From Rotaria macrura (taxonomy: Eukaryota > Rotifera > Eurotatoria > Philodinida > Philodinidae): a DNA stretch of 64,000 nt. The position numbers and the translations under genes are program-made. The stretch covers positions 103,524 through 167,523 of the forward strand of contig OENT01000187.1 of NCBI GenBank assembly GCA_900239685.1, written 5' to 3'. Below, piece after piece: positions 37,249 to 50,443 of the stretch; the first letter of the stretch is position 1, and every line of letters starts with the position of its first letter. The notes under the pieces were generated by a model. That model was not told where the DNA came from. It made no database searches and was given only the letters and a program-made list of their open reading frames with translations.

Positions 37249-40200
37249 GATCAAGGTGAAAAGAAGAAAATTCGAGATATTGAATTCATTCGATATATTG
37301 TTAATTTTATTATCGAACAAGCTAAACATAATATTATTATATCAGAAGTTTGATCAAAGATTAAATAGTAATTCTATGTAAGAAATTGTTTGATTTTACT
37401 ATAGTTACCTGATGTTATTCGAACCTTGCACGATGAGACAAAAAATATTATTCAAAAAAATGTAAGAAATAATTCTGTCAAGATCTTCAAAAGAGATGAT
37501 CTACGCGAGGAACACACTCAGTATTTTGCATGCTGCTCAGAGGCTTTTCAAGACAATTGTAATAGTTTCTTGTTATTTATTCGAACTCACTGCAATGATC
37601 TAATCTTAGTCTGATACTTATTTTAAAGAAGCCATTCAAGAAAATCAAAGATTTAACAGGTACTGTGACACGATGAAATTGACATTGGATTCATTTTCTT
37701 TAGAGGACAATTGTACATAAGGAGCACCTTTTGTTTTTATGTGTACTAGTTTAACAGGGAGAAGAGAGATTAAATGAGTATAGTAGATGATCAGTAGTCT
37801 TCTTTATGAACGAGATGGTAGTCGAGCTTCATTAGAAAACGAATATCGGTGCGAACCACTCGATTTCGAGCAAGAAGCTTTACTAACTCTCTGCATAGAT
37901 TTTCTAATTATTTTAAAAAATGTCATCAATAATACATCAATGTTACTTATTTCTGCTAGCGATAATTAATCGTCATAAAATCCGCGCCACGTTTCGGTAT
38001 TTTGAGTCACCATGTTGAAAAAATACAATCCATAGATTATATTAATTTGCATATTTTACTTTGGGTGAACGGAAGGTCATAAAGAAAGTCGGAGAAAATT
38101 GGGTAACTATTCGAGTCTTTATGATTCTTATGATTTTTTCAACGAGAATCTGACGGTTTTGCCTACGATGGCTGCACAGTGCTTTACACGCAATAATGAA
38201 AGTGTATAAATGTCGAGTACAATCTTTCCTAGAGAGTCTTGAAACAATTGCATTCTTTTCTGCCCTATTGGTTGAAAATAATAGTCAGATCTGTGTTTTT
38301 CCTTATGACGTCGTTACAGTTAATTAATGTTCGACTGATATTTCATCCAACTCGTCGATCATTAAAATGGCGTCAGCAAAAAATTCACTCTGTTCATAGG
38401 ATGACAATCGATTGACTTCGTAAAATAATTTTTAAATTGATCTATCTATTTCATAAACTTTGAATACATAAGTAATGATACAGAATATAAAAGTATGTAA
38501 GATGCAATTCTGCTGAAATTTCAATAGTATTTCTATCAAAATCAATTCTTCCTGTCATATTGAAAAGTGTCTGAGAAATATGTAAAATACGGAGTGTCTC
38601 ATCATTTATAAGCCAAACTTAATACATGAATTCAAATGAATAGCAAGCGATAACATTGCAAGAAGCGATCACTCAAGTACAAAAGTTCGGTGCAATAAAA
38701 TATCCTTATTTGAAAAAGTTGAAAGTAGTATATTTTGAATTTCATTTGCTTGTAATTGATGGTATCGATTCGTATAGCCAATGTCAACTAAAGATTTTAT
38801 CAATGAAGTTACACGTGAAATATTCGACCGTCTGGGAACTGTTATTACTTTAGATATGGTAAATATGTGTATTCAGTTCCGTAGAAACGGTATATATGAA
38901 ATACATTTTAGATTGACGATATCTGTCAATATACTGCTTGTAGCACTGAACAGTTCCTGCTGGTCATGGTATGTCAATCATTGATATGTTTCTACAATAT
39001 TAACTTTCTATGACAGCCTACCATCGATGTTCATGATGCAGCCACATTAATTATAGAGGATCTCTCGCGTAATCTAAATGAAGTCAATGATGATCAGAGT
39101 ATAATTGCTAACACTCTCTGTTACTGATAGGGCTTTTTCACTTTTCAGAGAAAATTGTTGTTGACCATACGAAAGCATTCAATCATATGCAAAAAGAAGA
39201 AACACCGAAAAATACATCATCATTTCTCAGTAAGCATTGGCTAAAATCCGAACGAGAATCATCAAATTTGACGAAAAATTCAAATTCGTCACGCAATAGA
39301 AGAAAAATAGCAATGCTTGGAGATTTAATAATGACAAAGAAGAATAGTAAATCCTCAACGAACTCATTAAACACTCATCCATCATCCAACAAAATTCATA
39401 AAAAGAAACAAAATCGGTACAGCAATTGTGTAAAAAGTTTGCCATTTTCTCTTTCTCTCTCTCTCTCTCTGTTGTCTCTACCATAAAGCGAATACATCCT
39501 GATCGATGTTATAAATAATTGACAGGATCATAAAATTTCTAGTGATTTGACTTTGAAACGACGATTGAAATCCAAGAATAGTTGTGTTCCAATAATGGTG
39601 GAGGATGTGCTCAAGATGATGCAGCGATGCAAACTAATTGAAGAACGTAAGTCGATAGAAACTTCAGCATTAAACTTTCTATCATCTGATGCATTTCTAA
39701 CAGAGAAGCATCCATCGGTTGGAATCGAGCAACATCTAAAGTCTATATTCGAACCAAAAACTTTGATTGCAAATGTCAAGCAAAGCAAAAGAAAGTCAAT
39801 TAAAAAATCATTCGTACGAGAGCAAGCAATGAATCAAAATCAAGAAATACTCGACTCATTAACAGTAAGCACGTTCTATTATACATAATAATACGTATTT
39901 TGATGTTTCAAGTCAACAGATCTATACTCAAGAACGAGCAAAAATATAAATTACAAAGAGAGACTGTCTAGATCAAAATCTGATATACACACTTATTCTA
40001 TCCATTCTGACGAACTATCATCTGATCAAATAAGAATATTATCGAGTATTTCATTATTGCATGCGAGTAATAATCGCAAGGTCAAAGCTTGTCTCAAACC
40101 GAAGCGATTACTGAATAAAATATCTGAACAACGGATTAAAGAAATAATTCAACATATGAACTCATTGAAAAATAGAGCTCCGTTTTCTCATGAACCAGTC

Positions 40201-40413
40201 TATTCAACAGATTGTTCTAATTTGATTCAATCGTTGCACCGTTTGCATCAGAAAAAACCTAAAATTAATTCCGACATGGTTCAATCACTTCATTCTTACG
40301 ATAAACAATCTTATCAACATTATGACATCAATGATAACGAGAAGCTAATGATCAGTACTGACATCGAAAGTTGTCCTTTAGAGAATACTATTCAACATCG
40401 ATGTATACACTGA
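37249..40413 (+). CDS. Unrecognised multi-exon gene, charged low-complexity protein
   Basis: The 3' part reads cleanly as exons 38644-38724, 38778-38858, 39017-39098, 39149-39416, 39543-39864, 39913-40413, with closing phases and 444 codons before the stop. The small phase-0 exons encode helical segments such as QAITLQEAITQVQKFGAIKY and MSTKDFINEVTREIFDRL. The larger last exons are basic, Ser/Lys/Asn-rich and probably disordered (RSKSDIHTYSIHSDELSSDQ). Upstream candidate exons are 37249-37347 (DIEFIRYIVNFIIEQAKHN) and 37405-37461 (LPDVIRTLHDETKNIIQKN); coding-like sequence continues around 37470-37970, but the junctions there did not resolve and the first exon is not found. Short helices followed by a disordered basic tail recall sperm/flagellar scaffold or AKAP-like proteins, but I have no motif to support that. 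Confidence 0.5.
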
Positions 40414-41096
40414 AAACAAACATACTTTTGATCATATTATATTCCATGTTTATATTATTTCGAACAGTCGCATATGCCTACTAATGATTAGATCGTACGT
40501 CATCATGATTTGCTACATGTTTCTATCGAAAGAAAATAAACGCCTTGAAGCCATCACTTCTATGAATTTCATGTAAGTTCTTTCGTCTTTTTTTTTCTTT
40601 GTAATTGGGGAACTGGAAATATGTTTTACTCATTGTTCTAGACGGCGGAAAGGAAAAGAAGAAGAAGAAGAAGAAAAATGTATGCACAGACATACGAACT
40701 ACAGAGCGAGCATAGCTGTTGAAAATCCGGCTACTACATCAACGGGAACTACTTAGTTGTCGTTCTTTTTTTTTTCTTTTTGCATCGTTCTATTGTAGTT
40801 GGAAAAGATGGTCGCACTGAGAAATATTTTTTCCTGTAGGAATAAGAAGAAAAAAAAAGAAACGAGTAGGCGTAGTAGGCAAGCGATCGGCTGAACGCTG
40901 AAAGCAAAAACAGTCATTGCAATGGAAATGATGGTAAAAAGGTTTATTTTTTTCTCTTACTAGTCGGTGTACTGTGCACGCAAAGAGTGACAAAAAAAAA
41001 GAAGAGGAAGAAAAAGGAAAGAAAAGAAAAGCGTTAATTCAGAACTATTTTTATTTGTATATGCATCGTTAGACACACTGAACTGCATATGCCATA
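40414..41096. other. Intergenic upstream of NHE8 gene
   Basis: About 680 bp with purine-rich tracts: (GAA)n at about 40657-40676 and AAAAGAAGAGG-type runs near 40990-41030. An acceptor-like AG at 41071-41072 lies 24 nt before the NHE8 ATG. Confidence 0.5.
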
Positions 41097-44000
41097 ATGA
41101 CTGAATTATCAACCTCAACTCAAATATTTCTTTTACTTATATTATTGATCATTTGTGTTTTGATTATTCACTTACTGATCCGTAAACGTTTCAACTATTT
41201 ACCTGAAAGTGTCGCAATCATTTACATCGGTGGAATATTTGGTTTAGCTATAAAACTTTACAATCAATGGATGTCAAAAGCTGATGATTCATCAACAACT
41301 ATTGTTCAAACATCATCACCATTATTAAATTCAAATTTATTTTTTATGTTGTTCCTTCCACCAATTATATTTGAACAAGGCTATCATTTACACAAAGGAA
41401 ATTTCTTTCGAAATCTAGGAACAATATCAACATTTGCAATATTTGGTACAACAATAAATGCGTTGGTTACTGGTGGAGGTCTTTATTTATTAGGAATAAT
41501 GAATTTATCATATAAGTTACCATGGAGAGAATGTTTTATCATTGGATCACTTAATTCAGGTGATATTGAATATTATTACTAAAGTTTAATATGAAGTTTT
41601 CTTGTGTTTTAGCTATCGATCCCGTTGCAATTTTATCGATTTTTCAAGTACTTAATGTGGATCAACTATTATATATGCTTGTTTTTGGTGAATCAATACT
41701 AAACGATGCTGTAGCTATTGTATTAACAAATGTTATTGTAGAATCAAAACGACAATTCGAAAATATGAATACAACGAAATTAACAACTTATTCGATGATC
41801 GGTTTGTTAGCAAGTTCAAATTTGACAACGATTCCATCAGTAACAGCCTCATTTCAACATCGACATTATAATGGTTTAATGAAAGATAGTCAAAATCCAT
41901 CTGTCAATGAGCCAAGAGTAGATTTATCCGCTTTATTACCCGTTGACAATGATAATGCATATCAACTGAGAAATAATGACGTTGACGATAGCATTGAACC
42001 ATATGTATTTGATGATGATACGGAAAGAAGCAATGCACGATTAAAGAAACGAAGAAAAGGTGAGTTCTCAAAGAAAAAAAAACAAAATCATCACGAGAAA
42101 ATGATGATAAATTTCCGATCGATTAATAATTAGAACTTAATCTATTCAGGATGTCAGAATGATTTATATAAAAATCTTAGGAATACTCTTTTACTATGGA
42201 TTCCGACTGAGTGATACATATACTTTCAGATAATCGTGAATGTCGAATTTTACATTGGAATTTTCTCACAGATAAATAAGGCCGTTACGGATTTGAATCT
42301 ATTCTAGATGCTTTATTGATTTTTCAACTTCTCATTCAAGTATGTAAATACTCAAAAATTTCTGAAAATAATGGCAAAAGAATGATCTTATTTGATATTT
42401 CAAATTATTGAATGTGCGAACCATTGAATTACTCATCATGTTTTCTTGCCATTAAGTACTTGATTTATTAAAAATATTGAGTGAAAAATCGAAATTCAAT
42501 GCTCAATTTAACCAGAACTATATAGTACACAAGAATAGAAGTTGATAAGAAAAAAATTTTCGTGTATTTTTATATTGTTCATCATGTTCTTTGATTGAAA
42601 TATTTTTTTACCATTGACCATTTAAGAAATTTCTGTCATACCAGAAAATTTTCTACATTTAAGGTGGTCTTAGTTAGATTTAACAAACAAAAAAATTCGT
42701 AATGATCTTCCTAGTTTATTTATTATAGGATCATCACGATTAAAACGAGCCGTACAAATCAATAGTACTACAATACCATGGTCAACCAAAGTCGTTTCAT
42801 CGATTAAAACTCTTATGCAAATTTCTACTCGATTTTCTTTGATGTTTTATTCTTCGGGTTTTCTTGGTCTTCTATTTGGTTTAACAAGTGCCTTATTAAC
42901 AAAATATCTCGCATTTGACAAAAGTTCATTATCTTTAGAAATATCACTTCTTCTTCTAACTGCATATGCATCATATATGTTTGCTGAACTTTGCCATTTA
43001 TCTGGTATAATGTCAATACTCGTATGCGGCTTAACTATGTCACACTATACACATGAAAATCTGTCGAATGTTGGCCGTCAATCAATAACAGTACTTTTTC
43101 GTACCATTTCATTTTTAGCCGAGACTTGTGTTTTTGTTTATCTTGGCTTGGGAATATTTGAGTATCAGCATGCTTTTCATCCAAAACTTATCTTCTGGAC
43201 AATATTATTAACATTGGTTGGTCGTGCAGCTCACGTGTTTCCTTTATCATTTGTAATGAATTGTTTTCGATCTAAAAATCATCGAATTACAATGTCAATG
43301 CAACTTATTATGTGGTTTGCTGGATTGAGAGGTGAATGATGTTTTTTCTCTTATATTAATTATAAAAATTGCAGCAAACATTTCATACAATGACTAGTTG
43401 TGTTGAAATGTTCGAATAGTTCACGCATTACTTTTAATAAGTAAATCCTGTTGTGTAGAAAAACTGATAATCTTAATAGCCTAAATTTGTATATTATGGA
43501 ATTTTCAAATGAAAGGTTTCATCGAGATATGATTCTTCAACATTTTTTCTGAAATACAGGAAAGGGAAAGAGCGGAGAGAGAGACAAACTATTATTATTG
43601 TTTTGTCTCCAGAGCTAGTTATTTCCATGTTCAGACAAGTATTTTATTTTTAAATGAAGTAAATTTTAGAGAAATATTAGCAACTTAGATTACTTTTCTT
43701 ATTACAGAGCTAGAAAGCACCAGATAACATGCTTTTATAAATTAATACAGAAGAATATTGAAAGTTGGGGTGGGGTTTGACTTATAATAACTATATTTTT
43801 GAAAAATCCTGTAATTTGTCCTATTTTTCGATTGTTTTTCCTATTTTTCCTATTTACATATAGTATGAAATAAACTAGAAAAGTCTGGAAAAAGTCAAAA
43901 TTTCATTCGTAATCTTTAATCTTCAAACAAAGTGATTCAATATGCTTTGTGATCTTTCTACTTTTGTCAAACGCTCTACCGTAGCACCTATATTTAATAC

Positions 44001-46072
44001 AATCTTCTATTCTCTTTCTCCTACCGAACAGACTAAGCGAAAAGAAATTGACTATTTTAATTACCAAATATTCATACAAAGACAATGTTTAGTATAAATG
44101 TTTGTATGCTGTTTTTAATTTGTTGTATTGCTGTATCTTATACATACACATACGGCTATCTATGTATACATTAATGAAACATATACATATAGGCCTATAC
44201 ATCGTATATGTTAGTTTCCACAGTAGAAAAAAATATTAGTTTCTTAAATTGTTGTTCTCAACTGAAGTATTCTAGATTTTATGAAAAAAAACAATAACTA
44301 AAAAATATCGTCTTTCATTCTAGAATTGAAATGCCAAAAAGGGATGGGGCGAATAAGGCGTAAAATTGGTCCAGTGGTGTTTTTCCTCATAAAATCTTTT
44401 TAATTTTATATCAGGAGAAAGAGCATGTTGGGGCGAGTATTTTGATACTACATTTATGAGGTTTTGATCGAATTTTGAAGTCTAAAAGCTATAAACAAAA
44501 TAGCTCATTTTTTTACCATTAATTGAATGATTGATCCTTGTGCAGTGGATTCGATTCCATAAAAAATTTACAAGACTAAACGGTACTTTAATTATGAACT
44601 TGATAGGTCCTGGATAGGGCTTCAATTTTATATATAAATCATTGATTGATTATTGAATTCCATGAGACAAAGATTCAATACACTAAAAAGTACTATTAGT
44701 TTATGTCCAATATTTGTCATTTATCATCATCCTTCAGCAAATATTTTAATTAAATCATTGATGGTATTTGAACCAAATATTTGTAGTGACAGAAAGATAT
44801 GACATAAATATCTTTCAATAAAAGTTTAGTTTGCATTATAATTCGATTCAGGAAAAGTCTGAAACGGAAAAGTTAGGGAAATTTTATTTCTGATTAGAAG
44901 TAACTCATTCAAAGTAATCCTGTATATTTATCATTTTACCAATATTTCAAGAAAGCTTGATCCTATGTGAATTCCTAATTTCGCAAAAGATCATAATCCC
45001 AGACCAGTTTTAAAGACGTCTTCAGAAAAAAAATAGACTGATTTTGGTGACGAAGAATTGTTAATGTAATTCTTTTGGAATCACAAACTAAAGCAGTATG
45101 GAGCTGCTAGCGCGAGGCCTAGAAACACTGTCTTATTCGATCTATTATGGAGTGAATTAATGGGCCACACTTTTACTTAATTTCGAGACACGTTGGAAAC
45201 AAATTATTCAAATGAGTTTTATGAAGATACTTTTGATAGACAACTCCAGATCACATGTCAGCAAAATGTATCTTTCATGTAATATTCAGACAAAAATAAG
45301 CATTCATGGGTGATTTTTACTTTTTACGATTTTCATAAGTTTTAAAACAAGTGAATCCGAGGGTATTAATTGATTGATCGAGACATCATATCTGGCTTGG
45401 GTCAAAATATTCATTTTCAATTTAGGTGCCATTTCTTACGCACTATCCGTTCATGTCGGTCAATATTATGGTGAAAATGAAGAAGAACTCAAACGAACTC
45501 TGGTTACTACTACTTTGATAACAGTTTTATTTACGATACTTGTTCTTGGTGGTCTAACCATGCCCGTTGTTAAGTTTATTCGACGACATTCATCATCTTT
45601 ATCTCATCAACGCTCCTTGGAATCATCCGATGATATGAATTTACATGCAATGATGAGTAAAACGATTCAATTTGATGAATTACTGAATGATGATGAAAAT
45701 TATATGCATCAAAGAAAGCACAATTCGAATGATGATGACCATGATAACTATGAAATTCAATTTGCTAATCCAAATACTATGAAAGGCTTAGAAAAATTAA
45801 ATGAATTTTATATTAAACCATTACTTATAAGGAAGCAAGCATTAAAACACAATGATGAACTAGATATACATTCACACGATCGTAAGCCATTACTATCATC
45901 AAATGGAAAGAAATCTTCATTCATCGATGGTTTTGAAGATGATGATGATGAAGATGGTGAAGATGAATTACTGGTTGTAAATCAATTGCGACAAGAAAAT
46001 TTTCAACTGAAAACAATCAATCAAAAATCCAAAAATACAACACGAATAAATTTAACATCTCATAACACTTGA
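41097..46072 (+). CDS. SLC9A8: Na+/H+ exchanger, NHE8 type
   Basis: Four exons: 41097-41559, 41613-42059, 42729-43331, 45426-46072; 719 aa (human NHE8 about 581). NHE8 exchanges Na+ for H+ in Golgi/endosomal or apical membranes. Membrane segments begin at the N-terminus (QIFLLLILLIICVLIIHLLI), then LPESVAIIYIGG, NLFFMLFLPPIIFEQGYHLH with KGNFF, AIDPVA (155-160) and FGESILNDAVAIVLTN (179-194) with the transport-site Asn185-Asp186. Then come LSGIMSILVCGLTMSHYTHE, TCVFVYLGLGIF, MWFAGLRGAISYAL and the end of the transporter domain TILVLGGLTMPVVKF. Two features differ from the family: a hydrophilic, Asp/Lys-rich insert of about 100 residues (about 203-315) after the ND helix, and a long acidic C-terminal tail. 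Intron 3 is 2.1 kb, unusually long here. Confidence 0.93.
43332..45425 (+). other. 2.1-kb intron 3 of the NHE8 gene
   Basis: AT-rich intron splitting the codon before GAISYAL. It has pyrimidine-rich CCTATTTTT repeats (about 43820-43855) and TA/CA-rich sequence (44140-44210). I see no coding segment; a small element insertion is possible. Confidence 0.6.
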
Positions 46073-46129
46073 TGTTCTTCAATTTTTCCTTTGTTGTTGT
46101 TAATAAATGTTGTGAAACAAAAAAAACAA

Positions 46130-46200
46130 AGATATATATATATACATGTATATATCTGTATCTTTACCTATATACCTATATATATATATATATATATATT
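46130..46200 (+). repeat. (TA)n-rich tract 3' of NHE8
   Basis: Interrupted (TA)n/(TATATG)n microsatellite just beyond the NHE8 stop, probably in its 3' UTR. Confidence 0.8.
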
Positions 46201-46346
46201 GATTTATTTATTACTCTCTTTTTGTTGCTCTGTTCTATTTCGTGAATAAAATATAAAACATAAAGACAATAAAATACAACAAACGATTTTTATATAAAAG
46301 AAAAACATGGAGTTAATTCTGTCTCTATGAACAATTGCATTCGTGC

Positions 46347-48815
46347 TCACTGTTGATTGAATGAAAGACGAGGCACAGGTGTGATGGTTGTACCAGCGGA
46401 GAATGGTGTACTTTGAGATGAAGATGTTGGCGCCTTCTTGTTGTCTTTAGGAACATTCCTAAAATTCACAACTGTTTGTAAAGATTTACATCACAAACTA
46501 GTTATATGCATCGAAACTTCTCGACTGGATGTACAGTGTCTGTCACTGATTTATATTTTTTTCTTCTCTATTCCCTCTACTATTCATTCACCCTCCTGTG
46601 TTGCTTTTTATGAGCGAAAATTCATATTTAATAACCAGAGATACGATACATCAACGCTTTCAAAATCTTTATTAATTCTATATACTGCCAAGGTATAACT
46701 TCTTTCGTTGAATATCTCCAGAGAGATCGATCCTATTTAAATTCACTCTTTGATGTCATTCTGTTTCTATTTCATAATTATTGGACATGAGGAACTATGT
46801 CTTTCTGACGAAAAAAATTCGGTGCTCGAGAGAAATTATTGAAAAATACACCATTTCATTTGGTTCGAACCTGATTACACACGTTAGAAGACGATTCAAG
46901 TAAACAACAGAGAACAAACATGATTCATCGTACAATGCAGAAAAGAGAATGGCTCTTTCTAATGTATTTCGATAAAGGATTCAAAATGGTTTTCAGAAAT
47001 GAAAAGTTATAAATTGTACAAAAATGATTCGCACAGTTTAATATTGCATGAGCCTGTTGTAAGCTAGGACCACGACGAATGCGAAGAAACGATTTGATCA
47101 GATGAATTTCATATTCAATTAAAGGGGAGAATACATTTTCTTTTCGAAATGATGAGATAGAATGTCTTGTTTTCTTTTGAAATTCGTTTGAACTTATTAT
47201 GAATGATACAATTGATACCGAGCTTGATCTGAGAATGTTAAGGCCAGAATTTGTTTGTATGTCGTATAGCAAGTGTTCTATGTAGAGATATGATACCTAG
47301 TACAAGTAAATCGTCAAAAAATAGCTAGGTGGTTTTCTCAAACTCCACACTGTAATAGGTTGAATTCCTCTTTCTTAGGATACGATGGAATTAAACCATT
47401 TCTAGACAGTAACATTAATTACTAGTATTTATATCGTTATTGAAAATATGAATTTCCTTCTGAAATTCTACACTTGATTTTCAATGACTATCATATCACG
47501 TCGGTTTCAGCTAGCATTTCTTATTTCGTCTAGTCACTATTTTTTATCTTCAAAAATGATTTTCTGAGTTCCTCACTAAGCAGAACAAATCCATTAGATG
47601 TGGCTAGATCAGCTTCTCATATTAATTCAGATGAACAAGTTTTTTGAAAGAAGATGGATCTGAAAAAATTGATTAAACGTAAGAATAGTTGAAACACAGC
47701 AGAAATTAGTTTTGTACACACAGCACGACATAAGCTATTGTCTTGCATAAATTTTGTTCTTTCTAATACTTAACTTACATAGATAGACTACTATTGCTTT
47801 CGATAGAAATCATACTATTATTATTTTCATCGTACGATTCTCTACACATCCTCTGTATTTCTTTTCGTCTTATTTTGAGTTGATCACGTGTTAACTTGAT
47901 TGGTGACGGTGGTGATAACAAAGGTAACGTTGCATTTATCGATGCATTCATCGTTTTATTCCATATTGTTGATTGATAACCAGAAGTAGTATTATTAAAA
48001 ATAGTATTGTGTAAACATTGTACTATAGCACCATCATCTAGCATTCGACCATTTCTTGATTTATGTTCATGTGCACGTAGGTATCGATAGACATTAACAA
48101 TACCTTCTTCGGTTTTACATTTTAATAAAACACATAAACGAGTACCATCTTTGTCATACTATATTATGCGTAAAATAAAATTTAATCCGAATTTCTTTTT
48201 AAAAATAACAACTTACAACAGTAGCACGTAATCTTTTATGTAGAACAAGTTGTTTAAATGTCAGACGAACTGTATCGGAAAAAGTTGGTTTCACAGCTTC
48301 ACTAAAGGTGCATTCGACTGCCTAAACTCAAAAATTATTCGTAGAAGAAATCAAAGAAAAAGCGGCATGCTTATAGATGTATTCACTTTAAAAGGAAATA
48401 AATAGAACTGTTCAGGTAACCATTTAAGTTGTGATACATTAACATATAATGATGAACCATAATCAACAAGCCTGACACGTGCACTTGGTTGTTTACTTAC
48501 TGTCGGTCCATCACTTTTCGATACAACTAATGCTCGGTGCCAAGATGATTCATAGTGTAAGGCGACCAATTGACCTATATAAACTTCCTTTAATGATTCA
48601 TAACTTGTAGCAAATAGTGAAAGTATTTCAATAAATTGGTAAAATTTTCGTTCGTTTTCAATTGACAGTTCTCGTTCAACCCAAAATTCACCATCACTCG
48701 TTAATATATCATTTATAGTACAGTAGAACTTTGTACCTAAACAATTCATACAAAAAGATATTATTTTACGTAATAAAACTATTGATTGAAGATCTTTGGG
48801 ATTCAGAGAAGTCAT
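46347..48815 (-). CDS. Tudor-domain protein
   Basis: Minus-strand exons 48815-48387, 48321-48217, 48158-47779 and, with a 1.3-kb intron between, 46458-46347; phases close, 341 aa. If the last intron is not spliced, the frame stops at 47775 (305 aa). The extended Tudor domain lies about residues 60-190: VYIGQLVALHYESSWHRALV, then ARVRLVDYGSSLYVNVSQLK and LPEQFYLFPFKAVECTFSE, followed by the SN-like strand segment LRATVYDKDGTRLCVLLKCK. RLVDYG is the canonical turn; two of the aromatic-cage positions are conservatively present (Tyr/Trp). Proteins of this kind bind dimethylarginine on Piwi or Sm proteins in the germline; that role here is inferred. The C-terminus is polar and disordered. The start is uncertain: the frame is open a few codons upstream of 48815 and no clear acceptor lies there, so a further 5' exon is possible. 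Confidence 0.7.
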
Positions 48816-50102
48816 GTTAAATATTTCCAATGGACTTATCCACTTTCACCATTTACCATATTAGTATAAGTTGAATTCGGTTCTAATGTATAATCTTCTA
48901 AATTTAACTCAACAGTTATCAGTCAAACTCATTCACTACGATGATTAAGACGGAAGAAGAAAGTTTATAAGCTGTTGTGCATGCTAACAACAGATAGAAA
49001 CATTACAAATATATAGTGGAGAAAATCGAATCATTTGATTTTTCATTTTTTAGCAAATTTCATTCAAACAAGGTTAACTCCATTGAATGTTTCATTTTAA
49101 ACATCGATAATACAGTACAAGTGATTTAACATCTACTAAAGTCGTATAATTACAAAGATACTGTCTATATACTGCGGACATTTTAGAATGGTTTTTCACA
49201 CGACAAATTACGCAGATAAGTGAAGACTTGTAATTTATTTTTAATCTGATTCCTTTTGAGTAAGTGAAAATATGCTCTATTACAATATAAAGTCAGTGAA
49301 TGCAGCCGAAACGAAGATTACCGCTTTTAATTGTTTGAACGAGCCTATTGTCCTGTGTACTTGAAAACACAGCCCTAAATAGTGCATCAGCATTACAAAG
49401 AATGGCAATAGTTGTACTGCATTTTCCAATTCCCTCGTTTATTCTTAGGATAAAATAAGCGAAAATATTCGATCTGATCAAAAACCATTACCATGCTAAC
49501 GAATCATCGACGACGGTTATACATCGGTTGGAATCGTGCAACGATGAAATTTAATGAAGCCGGAATATTTTATTTTTGGTTCGCAGTCTACTGGTGTATC
49601 CTTATTTATACTACATGAAGCCTTGACAGTCATCGATTTAAAATTTTACCTGATATAAGAATTTCAATTTTATAGCCTTTTAGTCTTGTTTACTTTTATT
49701 CTTGCAAATGCATGTCCCTTCTCATGAATATAAGTATGTCCATAAATATATGTATATATCCGAGATGGTATTATTTCAAATTCTCTTGCACAATAAAAAA
49801 AAGATTTTTGCAGTTTACTGCTCTATCAAGTTCTATAGTATGATTGCAATTCACTTAGCATGAATGCAAAACCGACTACAATAAGTGGGCGTTCTTCAGT
49901 AACATTTCTACACAATTTTTGTGTTCTTTAAAAAATAGTTACGAATTACATCAAAATGTTTTACAACCAAACAAACTTCGTTTTGGAATTTTAAAAACCA
50001 CACATCTATCCTTGTAACTGACCCTTACATTTTTCGCTTTTCCGAATAAAATAGAGGTGTTTATATGTCAAACAGATATGTACATAAATCTCTGACGACA
50101 GT
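48816..50102. other. Intergenic, no gene seen
   Basis: AT-rich sequence upstream of the Tudor gene. Short frames such as 49293-49481 have no homology or exon partners. Confidence 0.5.
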
Positions 50103-50443
50103 CCAGTGAAAAATGTTCGCTGATTTCAATCGAATTATTCTGCAACAAAATCAAGATTTAAAATCGATTGATAATTTTGATTATCGTAGATCACGACTTA
50201 TCCATTACTTCATACTGTTACTTATTCAGTATGAAATTTTCGGATTAAAATTGATTATTATGCAGGAAAATCNGATTTTCCTGCATAATAATCAATTTTA
50301 ATCCGAAAATTTCATACTGAATAAGTAACAGTATGAAGTAATGGATAAGTCGTGATCTACGATAATCAAAATTATCAATCGATTTTAAATCTTGATTTTG
50401 TTGCAGAATAATTCGATTGAAATCAGCGAACATTTTTCACTGG
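50103..50443. repeat. Perfect inverted repeat, 170-bp arms around an N
   Basis: Left arm 50103-50272 and right arm 50274-50443 are exact reverse complements, checked base by base, with the only ambiguous base of the window (N) at 50273 as the centre. No spacer and no mismatches. A perfect zero-spacer palindrome around an N is what joining a sequence to its own reverse complement yields in assembly; a real hairpin-type duplication is less likely. Confidence 0.97.

Noticed and set aside
46856..46870. GGTTCGAACC resembling a tRNA B box
   Set aside because: No A box, acceptor stem or cloverleaf can be drawn around it.
46925..47272. 115-aa minus-strand frame in the Tudor gene's last intron
   Set aside because: No splice-compatible ends and no recognisable domain; best read as intronic.
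50113..50433. Two identical 62-aa open frames on opposite strands
   Set aside because: They are the two arms of the perfect palindrome around the N, not genes.
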